Below, one piece after another: positions 53,037 to 61,017 of a DNA stretch of 64,000 nt. Location of the stretch: NCBI GenBank assembly GCA_039555135.1, contig CP114179.1, positions 2,294,001 through 2,358,000 of the forward strand, read 5' to 3'. Positions within the stretch are counted from its first letter, which is position 1. Each line of letters begins with the position of its first letter. The position numbers and the translations under genes were made by a program. Below the pieces are notes generated by a model. It did not search any database. It worked only from the letters and a program-made list of their open reading frames with translations, and was not told the DNA's origin. The DNA is from Phycisphaeraceae bacterium D3-23. GTDB taxonomy: Bacteria > Planctomycetota > Phycisphaerae > Phycisphaerales > Phycisphaeraceae.

Positions 53037-54784
53037 CGCAGCATGTGACCGCGACGCCGACCCCGCTTGTTTCGGCTGCGCCTGTGGCACAGCCGGTGGT
53101 TTTGATTGACGGCGTGCCCGAGCCGGGGCTGTACGCGATCGCGTACGAATCGGCTGCACCGCTAGATGCGCGGTCGGCGGGTATCGGGGTCGCGCCCGAG
53201 TTGTGGCAAGACCGCCGGGTGTTGTTGAATCGTCCGGCGACGTTGGCGATCGCGCATGGCTTGTCGGATGGGGCGTCGCGTTTTGAGGTGTTGGCTCGGG
53301 GTGTGCTGCGCTTACCCGGGCGTGGCCGTCGGCCGGGCCGGGCGCATCGCGAGCTGGAGCTGGTAGATGATTGGGCGGCGCGTTTGGCGCGGCCGATTGG
53401 GCCTGGCTGGGGGTGGGTGGCGCAGGCGTTGGAGAGGGTTTTGGATGGCCGGCTCGGTTTAGGGGAGGGGGCGAATCGTTCGCGTGACCGTCACGTCATT
53501 CATGGCCGATCGGTGTATGTGATTGAGGACGGCGGCGAGCTGTGGACGCTGGGGGATGCGTTCGAGACGGTTTCAGCGTTTGCGGATGTGTCGTTGGATG
53601 CTTCGATGCTGGGCGACGCGTTGCGCAGGCGAAGGCTGTCGGTTGCGCTCGACCTGACGCAGCCGCTGGGCGATGTCTTGCGTCGGCTGCTGGGCTCGGT
53701 GTCTTGCCGGGTGCGGTGTGAGCGGTGGCGCGTGGGTGCGTCGGTACGCGCTGCGCAGGCGGTGTGGCCTGGGGCGTCGGGCCGGCGTTTCTGGCTGCCT
53801 TGGGGCGGTGAGGATGCGGGCAGCTCGCGGGTGGGTCGGGTGTCACTGGTGGAGGATGTTTCGCCGCCCCGGCGTTGGGTGCTGCGTGGGGCTCGGCCTC
53901 GGGTGGAGTCGACGTTCGGGCTGGTGCACGGCTGGGACGCATCGCTCGAAGGCGAGGTGGACGCCGAATATGGCCGCGCGACGAGCAGCGATTTCGCGGC
54001 GTTTGGTGCGGTGTTTCGTCGGTGGGTGCTCAATGAGGACGGCGCATTCTCGGTTGCACCGTTTTCGGCGGGCGCTGCGTTTGACCTTTCGGCGCTGTTT
54101 GACGACCCGCGTGTAGTGGCGACACCGTTGCGTTTTGAAAACTGTCTGACGCGGGACGACTCGGGGCGATCGATTTCACCTGTGGTGGAGGTGAGCTTGG
54201 ACAACGGCGCATCATGGTCGCGCTATGAAGGCGAAGCGTCGGTCCTGCCGGACCGGGCGGGGGTTTTCTTCGAGGACGCGGTGCTGCCTGCGGCGGTGTT
54301 GTCGGCCGCGCAGTCGGGCCAGCTCCGGGTGCGGGTGACGGCGACGCTGCGCTCGCCGGCGGCGCTGGAGCAGTCGCGGTGGCGTGGTAACCCGTTCGCC
54401 GGGGCGGGGAGCGACCGGGTGATCGAGCGGGGCGAGGCGTACCGCTGGCAGCGGGTGGATAGCGCGAGCCTCCACGCCGACGCGATCGACCTGGGCGAGC
54501 TTTCGGCCGACGAGGTGGATGACCGGCCTGCGCTGTTGTCGGACCTGCTCATGCGGATGTCTGCGGATGATGACGCGGGGGTGACGGGCGAGGTGGAGTT
54601 GATCGGTGCCTGGCCGACGGTGGGCGCGGGGGACCGTGTACTGGACCTCGGGGGCGCGGGTGTTTCGGCGTCGGGTGTGCCGACATCGATTGAAGAGGAT
54701 GCGGTATCGGTCGCTTCTGTGCGTGTTCGGTTTGAGGTGTCGGGGGGTGGGCCCAGGACACGGCTGGTGTTGGGCGCGGGCTGA
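53033..54784 (+). CDS. Tail hub/tip-like protein
   Basis: A 583-residue protein, ATG overlapping the previous stop (ATGA). DALRRRRLSVALDLTQPLGDVLRRLLGSVSCRVRCERWRVG (listed as two motifs, at about 196-215 and 216-236) has the hub pattern in which a helix before WRVG is followed by a barrel. Beta strands at the C-terminus (GEVELIGAWPTVGAGDRV). This is the last large structural gene. A baseplate-hub role is the best reading, with modest confidence. Confidence 0.65.
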   Translation: MTQHVTATPTPLVSAAPVAQPVVLIDGVPEPGLYAIAYESAAPLDARSAGIGVAPELWQDRRVLLNRPATLAIAHGLSDGASRFEVLARGVLRLPGRGRRPGRAHRELELVDDWAARLARPIGPGWGWVAQALERVLDGRLGLGEGANRSRDRHVIHGRSVYVIEDGGELWTLGDAFETVSAFADVSLDASMLGDALRRRRLSVALDLTQPLGDVLRRLLGSVSCRVRCERWRVGASVRAAQAVWPGASGRRFWLPWGGEDAGSSRVGRVSLVEDVSPPRRWVLRGARPRVESTFGLVHGWDASLEGEVDAEYGRATSSDFAAFGAVFRRWVLNEDGAFSVAPFSAGAAFDLSALFDDPRVVATPLRFENCLTRDDSGRSISPVVEVSLDNGASWSRYEGEASVLPDRAGVFFEDAVLPAAVLSAAQSGQLRVRVTATLRSPAALEQSRWRGNPFAGAGSDRVIERGEAYRWQRVDSASLHADAIDLGELSADEVDDRPALLSDLLMRMSADDDAGVTGEVELIGAWPTVGAGDRVLDLGGAGVSASGVPTSIEEDAVSVASVRVRFEVSGGGPRTRLVLGAG

Positions 54785-54864
54785 GGTTGTGGGGCTCAAC
54801 CGGGTCTTCGATGCGCCCCGATGTTGGCTTATGGAATGATGCTTGATCTATCGAGGAGCTTGTG

Positions 54865-55140
54865 ATGCCTGTTGAATCGTTTGAGTCGTTGACACAGTTT
54901 GGGGTGGCGGGCTTGATGGGGGTGCTTTGGACATGGGAGCGGTGGTTTTCACGTCGCCGTGAGCGTGAGTTGTCCGAGGCGCACGTGCGGCTGATGCGTC
55001 AGCATGACGAGCTTGAGACTCTCATTGACCTGGTTCGGAAGAACACCGAGGCGATTGAGCGGTTCGCGGGCGCGCAGCAGCGGGTGGGCGAGCTGCTTGA
55101 GAGCATGTGGGAGGACGCGAAGGACCGGCGTGCGGCTTAG
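54865..55140 (+). CDS. Holin-like single-span membrane protein with coiled coil
   Basis: A 91-residue protein: hydrophobic segment FGVAGLMGVLWTWERWF at about 12-28, then a long charged coiled coil to the end. This order is that of BhlA/UviB-type holins. ATG 54865 with GAGGAG six bases upstream is preferred over GTG 54862. Position after the tail hub gene supports release of particles, but an anchor or regulator is also possible. Confidence 0.65.
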   Translation: MPVESFESLTQFGVAGLMGVLWTWERWFSRRRERELSEAHVRLMRQHDELETLIDLVRKNTEAIERFAGAQQRVGELLESMWEDAKDRRAA

Positions 55141-55235
55141 GTGGAGGCGTGTCGGCGGTGATTGTCGCGCAGAACAAGGACCCGTGAGGTCGGCTGGGGC
55201 TTGTCCGCATTGTTCCGGGGGCGTATGCTCGGTTG

Positions 55236-55811
55236 ATGCGGGACGCGGTGCGAGCGGTGATGATGTCGGGGCTGCTATTGGTGGCCGGTGCAGCTTGCGC
55301 GCCCAAGGGTGGGCCGATTGATCCCGACACGCGCACGCCGCGGACGGGGCCGGGGGATGTGCCGCGGCGGATGGCGATGCCGGACTGGTTCCCGCGGGCG
55401 GTGAATGTGCGGGTGCACCCGGCGACGCGGTATGTGGTGGACCATGATGAGCTGATTCTTGAAGCGCGCATCGAGCTTCTGGATCAGTCGGACGAGCCGA
55501 TCAAGGATGTCGGGCGGTTTATCTGTGAGCTTGCGTCGGTGGATGACAACGGCGAGGTCGAGGTGGTGAACGGTCGGCCTCGGCTGATCCATTTTGAGCT
55601 GGATGTGTTGACGGCCGAGGACCACGCGGAGTACTGGGACCCGATCGCGCGGGCGTACGTGCTGCCGCTGGAGGTCGGGCCGACGGACATCGAGATGGCG
55701 GGCGGTTTGTCGCGGCTGTGGGTGACGTTTGAGCCGGCGTGGCCGGGGGCCGGTGTGGTGCCCAGCGGGGAGGCGGACCGCGGGCCGGTGGATGTGCGGG
55801 TGGATTGGTAG
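55236..55811 (+). CDS. Lipoprotein, unknown
   Basis: A 191-residue lipoprotein: hydrophobic core VMMSGLLLVAGAAC with lipobox and Cys at about 21, then Pro/Arg-rich linker, then a beta domain (VNVRVHPATRYVVDHDELILEAR; RFICELASVDDNGEVEVVNG; GGLSRLWVTFEPAWPG) of immunoglobulin type. ATG 55236 preferred over the TTG one codon earlier. It ends at a heptamer-repeat block and a terminator. Confidence 0.75.
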   Translation: MRDAVRAVMMSGLLLVAGAACAPKGGPIDPDTRTPRTGPGDVPRRMAMPDWFPRAVNVRVHPATRYVVDHDELILEARIELLDQSDEPIKDVGRFICELASVDDNGEVEVVNGRPRLIHFELDVLTAEDHAEYWDPIARAYVLPLEVGPTDIEMAGGLSRLWVTFEPAWPGAGVVPSGEADRGPVDVRVDW

Positions 55812-55812
55812 G

Positions 55813-55993
55813 GGGCAGTAGTCAGGAGATAGGAGTTAGGAGATAGAAGTTGGCGATGGGGTTGGTGTATTGAAGTTGGTGTGTTGGTGTTGGATCCCAC
55901 GGTATTGCTTTCGCAACACCGTGGGCTTGTTTTTTGGTTTGGTTCCCCCCAACTCCCAATCCCCAACTCCTAGCTCCCGCTCCTAACTCCTTC
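55813..55993. repeat. Compound heptamer repeat with REP-like terminator
   Basis: Left arm 55813-55853 (GGAGATA GGAGTTA units), a GTTGGTG block (55861-55890), and right arm 55944-55993 (CCAACTC/CTAGCTC/CCGCTCC units) complementary in type to the left. Inside, CCCACGGTATTGC and GCAACACCGTGGG (55895-55925) form a hairpin followed by CTTGTTTTTT, a good terminator for the lipoprotein. Confidence 0.8.
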
Positions 55994-57137
55994 CCACCCG
56001 ATAGTCCAGCAGCACATCGTCTTCAATGCGTTCGACGCTGTTGAGCTTCAGCGTGGTGGCGTCGTCGATCTGGTCGCGTGAGAAGCCGGTGACGGCGTTG
56101 AGCGCGTTGTCGTCGCCCAGGAGCTTCGGGGCGATGAAGACGAGGAGCTGGTCGACGAGGTTTTGTTTGAGCATCGAGCCGACGAGCCCCGCGCCGCCTT
56201 CGACGAGGATGTTGGTGGCGTCGTGCGCGGCGACGAGGTGTTTGAGCAGCGGCGCGAGGTCGAGGTGTTGGTCGGGGAGTTGGGGGAGCGGGACGATCTC
56301 GAGGCCGTGGTCGCGGTAGTCGTGGATGCGTTTGGCGGGGCCGTCGATGAGGTGTTCATCAACGGCGAAGGTGATGGGCGGGTCGCCGAGTTCGCTGGCG
56401 AGGGTGAGCTGGGTGTGCGGGGGCGTTCGCAGTTCGGGGTCGACGACGACGCGGCGGGCGGTGCGTAGGACTTCGACATCGCGTGCGGTGAGTTTGGGGT
56501 CGTCGGCGAGGACGGTGCCGACGCCGACCATGATGGCGTCGACGCGTGCTCGGAGTTCGTGGACGCGTTGGCGTGACGCGGGGCTGCTGATCCATCGGCT
56601 GTCGCCGGTGTGCGTGGCGATGCGGCCGTCGAGGGTGGAGGCCCACTTGACGATGACCCACGGCAGGCCGGTGGCGATGCGTTTGAGGTAGGGCGCGTTG
56701 ACTGCGCGGGCCTGTGCTTCGCACACACCACAGACGACTTCGATGCCCGCTTCGCGCAGGCGGGTGAGCCCCTGGCCCGCGACGCGTTCGAACGGGTCGG
56801 CCATCGCGACGACGGCCCGGGCGATGTGCGCCTCGACCAGCGCGTCGGCGCAGGGCGGGGTCTTGCCGTGGTGGCTGCACGGCTCAAGCGTGACGTAGCA
56901 CGTCGCCCCGGCGGGGTCTTCGTTGCGTTGGCGGGCGTCTTCGAGCGCGACGGCCTCGGCGTGTGGCCCGCCGAAGGGCGCGGTGTGCCCCCGGCCGATC
57001 TCGCGGCCGTCTTTGACCAGGACGCAGCCGACCATCGGGTTGGGCTCGACGCGTCCGCGGCCCTGCTCGGCCAGCGCGAGCGCCTGCCACATCCACGCCT
57101 CGTCCTGCGGGTTGGGCTGCCGGGTCGCCTGTGCCAT
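55983..57137 (-). CDS. ribD: Bifunctional riboflavin biosynthesis deaminase/reductase
   Basis: A 384-residue two-domain enzyme. Residues 1-150: pyrimidine deaminase with zinc motifs HAEAVALED and PCSHHGKTPPC. Residues 155-384: reductase with VKWASTLDGRIATHTGDSRW at about 163-182, VEGGAGLVGSML near 325 and DYRVG at the end. It performs the second and third steps from GTP toward riboflavin. ATG 57137. The other rib genes are not in the window. Confidence 0.96.
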   Translation of the reverse strand: MAQATRQPNPQDEAWMWQALALAEQGRGRVEPNPMVGCVLVKDGREIGRGHTAPFGGPHAEAVALEDARQRNEDPAGATCYVTLEPCSHHGKTPPCADALVEAHIARAVVAMADPFERVAGQGLTRLREAGIEVVCGVCEAQARAVNAPYLKRIATGLPWVIVKWASTLDGRIATHTGDSRWISSPASRQRVHELRARVDAIMVGVGTVLADDPKLTARDVEVLRTARRVVVDPELRTPPHTQLTLASELGDPPITFAVDEHLIDGPAKRIHDYRDHGLEIVPLPQLPDQHLDLAPLLKHLVAAHDATNILVEGGAGLVGSMLKQNLVDQLLVFIAPKLLGDDNALNAVTGFSRDQIDDATTLKLNSVERIEDDVLLDYRVGRS

Positions 57138-57287
57138 CGGGCTCTTCTCCTGCCCATTTGTGAGAAAACACAACCATACCCCGCACTTGGGGCCGACGCC
57201 ATCATAAGATACAGCGATACATGCGTGGACCTTTCGGATCACGATCCCCCGCCGGCCGCCTCGGCCGCGCCCCCATGGAGCCCTCCT

Positions 57288-58238
57288 ATGAAAAAACTGA
57301 TCAAAGTCTTTGTCGTCCTGATTGTGCTCGTGCTGATCACCGCGGTCGCCGGGTTCTTCTACATGGACTCGATCGCGACGACGGCGGTTAAGAAGGCCGT
57401 GGCTTATGCGACCGAGTGCGAGGTTGAGGTGGGTAAGGTGGATGTGAAGCCGATGTCCGGTGAGGCCGTGATCACCGACCTCGAGATCAAGAACCCGGCC
57501 GACTACCAGTCGATACACGAGAGCTTTTTGAAGCTGGACACTGGCGAGGCGGGCGTGTCGCTGGGCACGCTGCGCAGCGACCTGGTCGAGATCCCCGAGG
57601 TCACGATCGACGGCGTCGAGCTCTCGCTCATCGGGCGCGACGGCAAGACGAACTACGAGACGATCCTTGAGTCTCTGAAGCGCATGCAGGGCGAGGAGGC
57701 CCCGGCCGATACCGCCGCGGACGGCAAGCAGTTCGTCATCAAGACGGTCACCATCACGAACGTCAGCGTCTGGGTCGATATGGATGCGGACCCCGCGACC
57801 GGGTTGTTGCCCGTGCAGTTCGACGAGCCGATCACGCTCAAGCCGATCACGCTGACCGACGTCGGCGCCGGGGGTGTGCCGCTGTCGCAGATCTCCGCCG
57901 ACCTGATCCTCGATATCCTCGTGCAGGTTGTCGCGCAGCTGGGCAACCAGCTGGGCGACCGGCTCCTGAACGGTCTGACGTCGGAGCTGTCGGGCATCCT
58001 CGGCGCGGATGTGTTGCAGGGCCAGCTCTCCGACATCACCAGCTCGCTCGGGCTGGACAGCATCGACCTCGGCAACCTCGGCAACCTCGGCGACGGCGCG
58101 GGCGAGGCCTTGGAAGGCACGATCGACGGCGCACGCGACGCGGTCGAGGACCTGATCCCCGGCGGCGGTGGCGACGACGAAGACGGCGGCAACCCCATCG
58201 ACGGGATCCGCGGGCTCATCGGCGGGGACGACGAGTAG
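57288..58238 (+). CDS. AsmA-like membrane-anchored protein
   Basis: A 316-residue protein with one N-terminal membrane segment (LIKVFVVLIVLVLITAVAGFFY) and a periplasmic part that matches the N-terminal AsmA pattern: VGKVDVKPMSGEAVITDLEIKNP, then SLGTLRSDLVEIPEVTIDGVELSL and TNVSVWVDM. The C-terminal third is Gly/Asp-rich and amphipathic (LGNLGNLGDGAGEAL). AsmA-type proteins move lipids or hold the outer membrane. ATG 57288 follows a TCCT-rich stretch. Confidence 0.82.
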   Translation: MKKLIKVFVVLIVLVLITAVAGFFYMDSIATTAVKKAVAYATECEVEVGKVDVKPMSGEAVITDLEIKNPADYQSIHESFLKLDTGEAGVSLGTLRSDLVEIPEVTIDGVELSLIGRDGKTNYETILESLKRMQGEEAPADTAADGKQFVIKTVTITNVSVWVDMDADPATGLLPVQFDEPITLKPITLTDVGAGGVPLSQISADLILDILVQVVAQLGNQLGDRLLNGLTSELSGILGADVLQGQLSDITSSLGLDSIDLGNLGNLGDGAGEALEGTIDGARDAVEDLIPGGGGDDEDGGNPIDGIRGLIGGDDE

Positions 58239-58267
58239 CTCACTGGTCAAGCCGGCCCGATCCATTC

Positions 58268-58298
58268 AACCTCAGACCCCAGACACGAGACCCTGACC
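58268..58298. repeat. Short heptamer-periodic stretch before the Pmp3-type gene
   Basis: CCTCAGA CCCCAGA CACGAGA CCCTGAC units with a period of seven immediately before the start at 58302. Related in type to 18122-18153. Confidence 0.7.
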
Positions 58299-58301
58299 GC
58301 G

Positions 58302-58463
58302 ATGAACATTGTCAAAATCCTCCTTGCCATCTTCCTCCCGCCCGTCGCGGTCTTCATGCAGGTCGGCCTGGGCGTCCACTTCTGGCTCAACATTGTGCTG
58401 ACCCTGATGTTCGGGCTCCCGGGCGTGGTCCACGCGCTGTGGCTGATCGTGACGGACAAGTAA
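58302..58463 (+). CDS. YqaE/Pmp3-family small membrane protein
   Basis: A 53-residue protein with two helices: IVKILLAIFLPPVAVFMQVG and FWLNIVLTLMFGLPGVVHALW, the full signature of the YqaE/Pmp3 (UPF0057) family, including PP in helix 1 and PG(V/I)(V/I)HA in helix 2. Known members help membrane potential and stress tolerance. ATG 58302 follows a heptamer stretch. Confidence 0.9.
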   Translation: MNIVKILLAIFLPPVAVFMQVGLGVHFWLNIVLTLMFGLPGVVHALWLIVTDK

Positions 58464-58481
58464 GCCCGACGACGTTGCCCA

Positions 58482-59441
58482 CTACCCAAGCAGCGCATCC
58501 ACCGCTTGGGTCGCCTGCTCGAACCGCTCGGGCCAGCCGCCTCGGATGACGACATAGTCGCGCCCCAGCCGGCGGAGCTCCGCCTCGCACGCGGCGAAGA
58601 ACGCAGCCCGCTGTGCCGGTTCGCCGAGGCAGCGCTGGTGGTCATCGACCCAGGGCACATCGACATCCAGCAGCAACGTCAGGTCGTATTGCCGCTGTGC
58701 CGCGATGCGATCGATCCATGCGGGGCATTCGCCAAACAGGTGCCGGCTCCAGACCGCTGTGGTCGCCACATCGGTGTCGCAGAACAACACCCGGCTTGCG
58801 CGTTTGGCGAGCGCTTCTTCGGTCGCGACCTGGCCCCGGACGATGCGCGGGATATCGTCGGCCGATGCTTCACCCTGTTTGAAGTCCAGCAGCGGCCGGG
58901 CGTACTCCCAGGCGTAGACCGTGCCGTAGTGCCCGGCGAGCTGCGCCGCGAGCGTGGACTTCCCGGTTGATTCGGGGCCGAAGACGCACACGCGCTTGAC
59001 GTAGTGCGGCCGAACACATTCGGGTAATCCGTCCCAATAGCCCATCGGGTCCGCGCGGATCGCCGATCCACTCACCGGCACGAGCGATCGGGCGTGGTCG
59101 ACCGGCACATACTCGGCGTCAAGCACCTCGGCGAGCTTCCAGCCGTAGTCCTCGGACGCGAATACAAAGTCGATCGGGTGCGCGACGTGATGCTCGACCG
59201 TCGCTTTCCAGATCGTCCAAAAGTCCGGATGGTCGGCGGGCTCCTGGGGCAGGTCGTCGGTGACATGGACGACGCTGACGCCAGGGCACATGGTGCGCAC
59301 CCAGTCAAAGCGCAGATGTCCGGGGATCGGCTCGCGGTCGAGCGTGCAGACGAGGACGGTCAGGTCGTCGCAGTAGTGTCGGCCAAACTCGATCAACAGC
59401 TCGTGCCCGCGGTGCGGCGGCATGAACTTCCCCAGAATCAT
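58482..59441 (-). CDS. nadR: Nicotinamide-nucleotide adenylyltransferase / ribosylnicotinamide kinase
   Basis: A 319-residue two-domain enzyme. N-terminus ILGKFMPPHRGHELLIEF with the HxGH-type site of NMN adenylyltransferase, YVPVDHARSLVPVSGSAIR at about 119-137 with the ISxxxIR-type motif, then P-loop GPESTGKST (about 161) of the ribosylnicotinamide kinase domain. There is no N-terminal HTH, so it lacks the repressor part found in enterobacterial NadR. ATG 59441 overlaps the pnuC stop as ATGA. It makes NAD from the nicotinamide riboside imported by PnuC. Confidence 0.94.
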   Translation of the reverse strand: MILGKFMPPHRGHELLIEFGRHYCDDLTVLVCTLDREPIPGHLRFDWVRTMCPGVSVVHVTDDLPQEPADHPDFWTIWKATVEHHVAHPIDFVFASEDYGWKLAEVLDAEYVPVDHARSLVPVSGSAIRADPMGYWDGLPECVRPHYVKRVCVFGPESTGKSTLAAQLAGHYGTVYAWEYARPLLDFKQGEASADDIPRIVRGQVATEEALAKRASRVLFCDTDVATTAVWSRHLFGECPAWIDRIAAQRQYDLTLLLDVDVPWVDDHQRCLGEPAQRAAFFAACEAELRRLGRDYVVIRGGWPERFEQATQAVDALLG

Positions 59442-60031
59442 TCCGCCGGTGCGGGCGGAGTGATCGGAGCGGGCTGGGGCGTCATGCTGCGTTTCCATGC
59501 GAACCATCCCATCACGGCGAGTCCTAGAAACACAGCATACAGGCCGGCCGTGAGGTACAGCTCTTTCACCGTATAGATGCCGACCGCCAGGACATCGACC
59601 ACGATCCACACCGCCCAGCTCTCGAGGACCTTCCGCGCCATCCACACCTGCGCGACGAGACTCAGCACCGTCGTCACCGCGTCCCAGTACGGCAGCGCCG
59701 CGTCGGTCTGTGTCTGCATCACAACTCCCAGCGCGACCACACAGCCCGCCGCGCCGATCCCCCACAGCGCGACCGTCAGCGCCGACGCCCGCGTCACGCC
59801 GAGCTTGCTCCGCCGGGGACCGCCCCTGAGCCACTGGTGCCAGCCGAAGAGCTGCAGCCCGACATACACGACTTGCAGCCCCATGTCCGAGTATAGCTTC
59901 GCGCGGTAGAAGATGACGATGTACAGCGACACCATCAGCAGCCCCACCGGCCAGCACCAGATGTTCTGCCGTGTCGTTAGCCAGACACACACGAGCCCGC
60001 TGAGCACCGCGACGATCTCGATCCGGCTCAT
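59438..60031 (-). CDS. pnuC: PnuC nicotinamide riboside transporter
   Basis: A 197-residue membrane protein with six to seven helices. TRQNIWCWPVGLL at about 20 and GLQVVYVGLQLFGWHQW at about 51 are PnuC signatures, and WVDVLA-type and YTVKELYLTAGLYAVFLGLAVMGW segments follow. Imports nicotinamide riboside by facilitated diffusion driven by NadR phosphorylation. ATG 60031 overlaps the stop of the macro-domain gene. Confidence 0.95.
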   Translation of the reverse strand: MSRIEIVAVLSGLVCVWLTTRQNIWCWPVGLLMVSLYIVIFYRAKLYSDMGLQVVYVGLQLFGWHQWLRGGPRRSKLGVTRASALTVALWGIGAAGCVVALGVVMQTQTDAALPYWDAVTTVLSLVAQVWMARKVLESWAVWIVVDVLAVGIYTVKELYLTAGLYAVFLGLAVMGWFAWKRSMTPQPAPITPPAPAE

Positions 60032-60585
60032 CGGGTGTCTCCTTCGCGTGGGGCCAAGCCGGGCGCGGGCCGCGAAGCCGCAAGCTGGGTTTGGGCCAGC
60101 CGTGCTTCATCGGCATCACGCACCGCGAGTGTGATGGCGTCGAAGCTCCGGGGGCAATCGGCAAGCCCGGCCGACCAGCCGGCCAGAAAATCGGCGAACG
60201 TGAGATGGCCGTACCCGGTCGCGAGCGCGGGGAACACGATGGATCGGCAGCCCGCGGCGGCCGCGGCATCTAGCGACCGGCGAACAACCTGTGTCACAAC
60301 ATCCACCGTCGAATCGTACATCCCGTCGACCGCGACCGCGTGGAGGACCCGTCGGTACGGCGTGTTGGCGGGGGATGTTACGACGACATCGCCGCGTGTG
60401 GTGTAGCGGATCGCACGTGTTGAGAGATAGTGTTGCAAAGGGGCCTGCGTTTCCGTGCCGTAGCGGCGCAGGAGTTCACCGCCGACGCCGCCGGAGAGCG
60501 TCAGAAACACGTTGGCCGAGCAGACCAGGCAGTCTGCTTTGACGTCGAAGATGTCGCCGTGATAGGCCGTGATTGTTGTTGGCAA
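60028..60585 (-). CDS. Macro domain protein
   Basis: A 185-residue macro domain. ITAYHGDIFDVKADCLVCSAN at about 5-25 and LTLSGGVGGELLRRYG at about 28-43 form the ADP-ribose loops, and IVFPALATGYGHLTF at about 127 is the second phosphate loop. TTG 60585 is the start with AAGAGG upstream. The stop overlaps pnuC. Macro domains bind or hydrolyse ADP-ribose, O-acetyl-ADP-ribose or ADP-ribosyl groups, so the operon joins NAD import and synthesis with handling of an NAD breakdown product. Confidence 0.88.
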   Translation of the reverse strand: MPTTITAYHGDIFDVKADCLVCSANVFLTLSGGVGGELLRRYGTETQAPLQHYLSTRAIRYTTRGDVVVTSPANTPYRRVLHAVAVDGMYDSTVDVVTQVVRRSLDAAAAAGCRSIVFPALATGYGHLTFADFLAGWSAGLADCPRSFDAITLAVRDADEARLAQTQLAASRPAPGLAPREGDTR

Positions 60586-60668
60586 GTTAGGCCTCTTCCC
60601 AATCGACCGACAGGTACCCCGGCGGCCCCGGGGAAGCACGCCGGATTCACAGCCCCCCCCCGCCAAAG

Positions 60669-60723
60669 GCAACGCCCCCGGCCGCATCTGCCTGACGGGA
60701 GGCAAACACGGCCGGGGGCGTTG
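60669..60723 (-). terminator. Long hairpin downstream of tRNA-Val
   Basis: CAACGCCCCCGGCCG (about 60670-60684) pairs with CGGCCGGGGGCGTTG (about 60708-60722), with an inner TGCCT/AGGCA stem. It lies directly downstream of tRNA-Val and may end its transcript or process it. No strong T tract follows. Confidence 0.65.
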
Positions 60724-60725
60724 GA

Positions 60726-60799
60726 TGGGCCATACTGGACTTGAACCAGTGACCTCCTCGATGTCAACGAGGCGCGCTAGCCAACTGCGCCAATGGCCC
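60726..60799 (-). tRNA. tRNA-Val (anticodon GAC)
   Basis: A 74-base cloverleaf: acceptor GGGCCAT / ATGGCCC with discriminator A, D arm GGCGCAG...GCGC, anticodon stem CCTCG/CGAGG around TTGACAT (anticodon GAC), and T arm CTGGTTCAAGTCCAG. The CCA end is not encoded. A TATACT -10 box lies about 44 bases upstream. Confidence 0.95.
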
Positions 60800-60842
60800 G
60801 TGTGCGGTCCGGGGGTCGGCGGTGGGGGCCGCCGAGCGAGAT

Positions 60843-60848
60843 AGTATA
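60843..60848 (-). promoter_or_regulatory. -10 box (TATACT) of tRNA-Val
   Basis: TATACT on the minus strand 44 bases upstream of the tRNA 5' end. No clear TTGACA -35. Same hexamer as the ileS leader promoter. Confidence 0.5.
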
Positions 60849-60937
60849 GCGAGGTCGGTGCAGGGTCGCTACGGGCTATTCTGCCACATCTCGACAACGC
60901 TGTGGTCCCCTGCTTTGCACGGCGGCGAAGCTGAGCA

Positions 60938-60968
60938 ATAAAAAACCAAGCCCCGGGATGGGGCTTGG
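60938..60968 (-). terminator. Intrinsic terminator of the prepilin-like gene
   Basis: On the minus strand CCAAGCCCC (60968-60960), loop, GGGGCTTGG (60954-60946), then TTTTTTATT. Confidence 0.92.
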
Positions 60969-61017
60969 TGGAGGGAGGCGGTCGAATCAACCTTCGGGAA
61001 CGAAGGCGGGGTGCGTT

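Noticed and set aside
60741-60990. Extension of the macro-domain frame upstream over tRNA-Val
   Set aside because: The frame runs through the tRNA gene and a hairpin. TTG 60585 with AAGAGG starts the domain.
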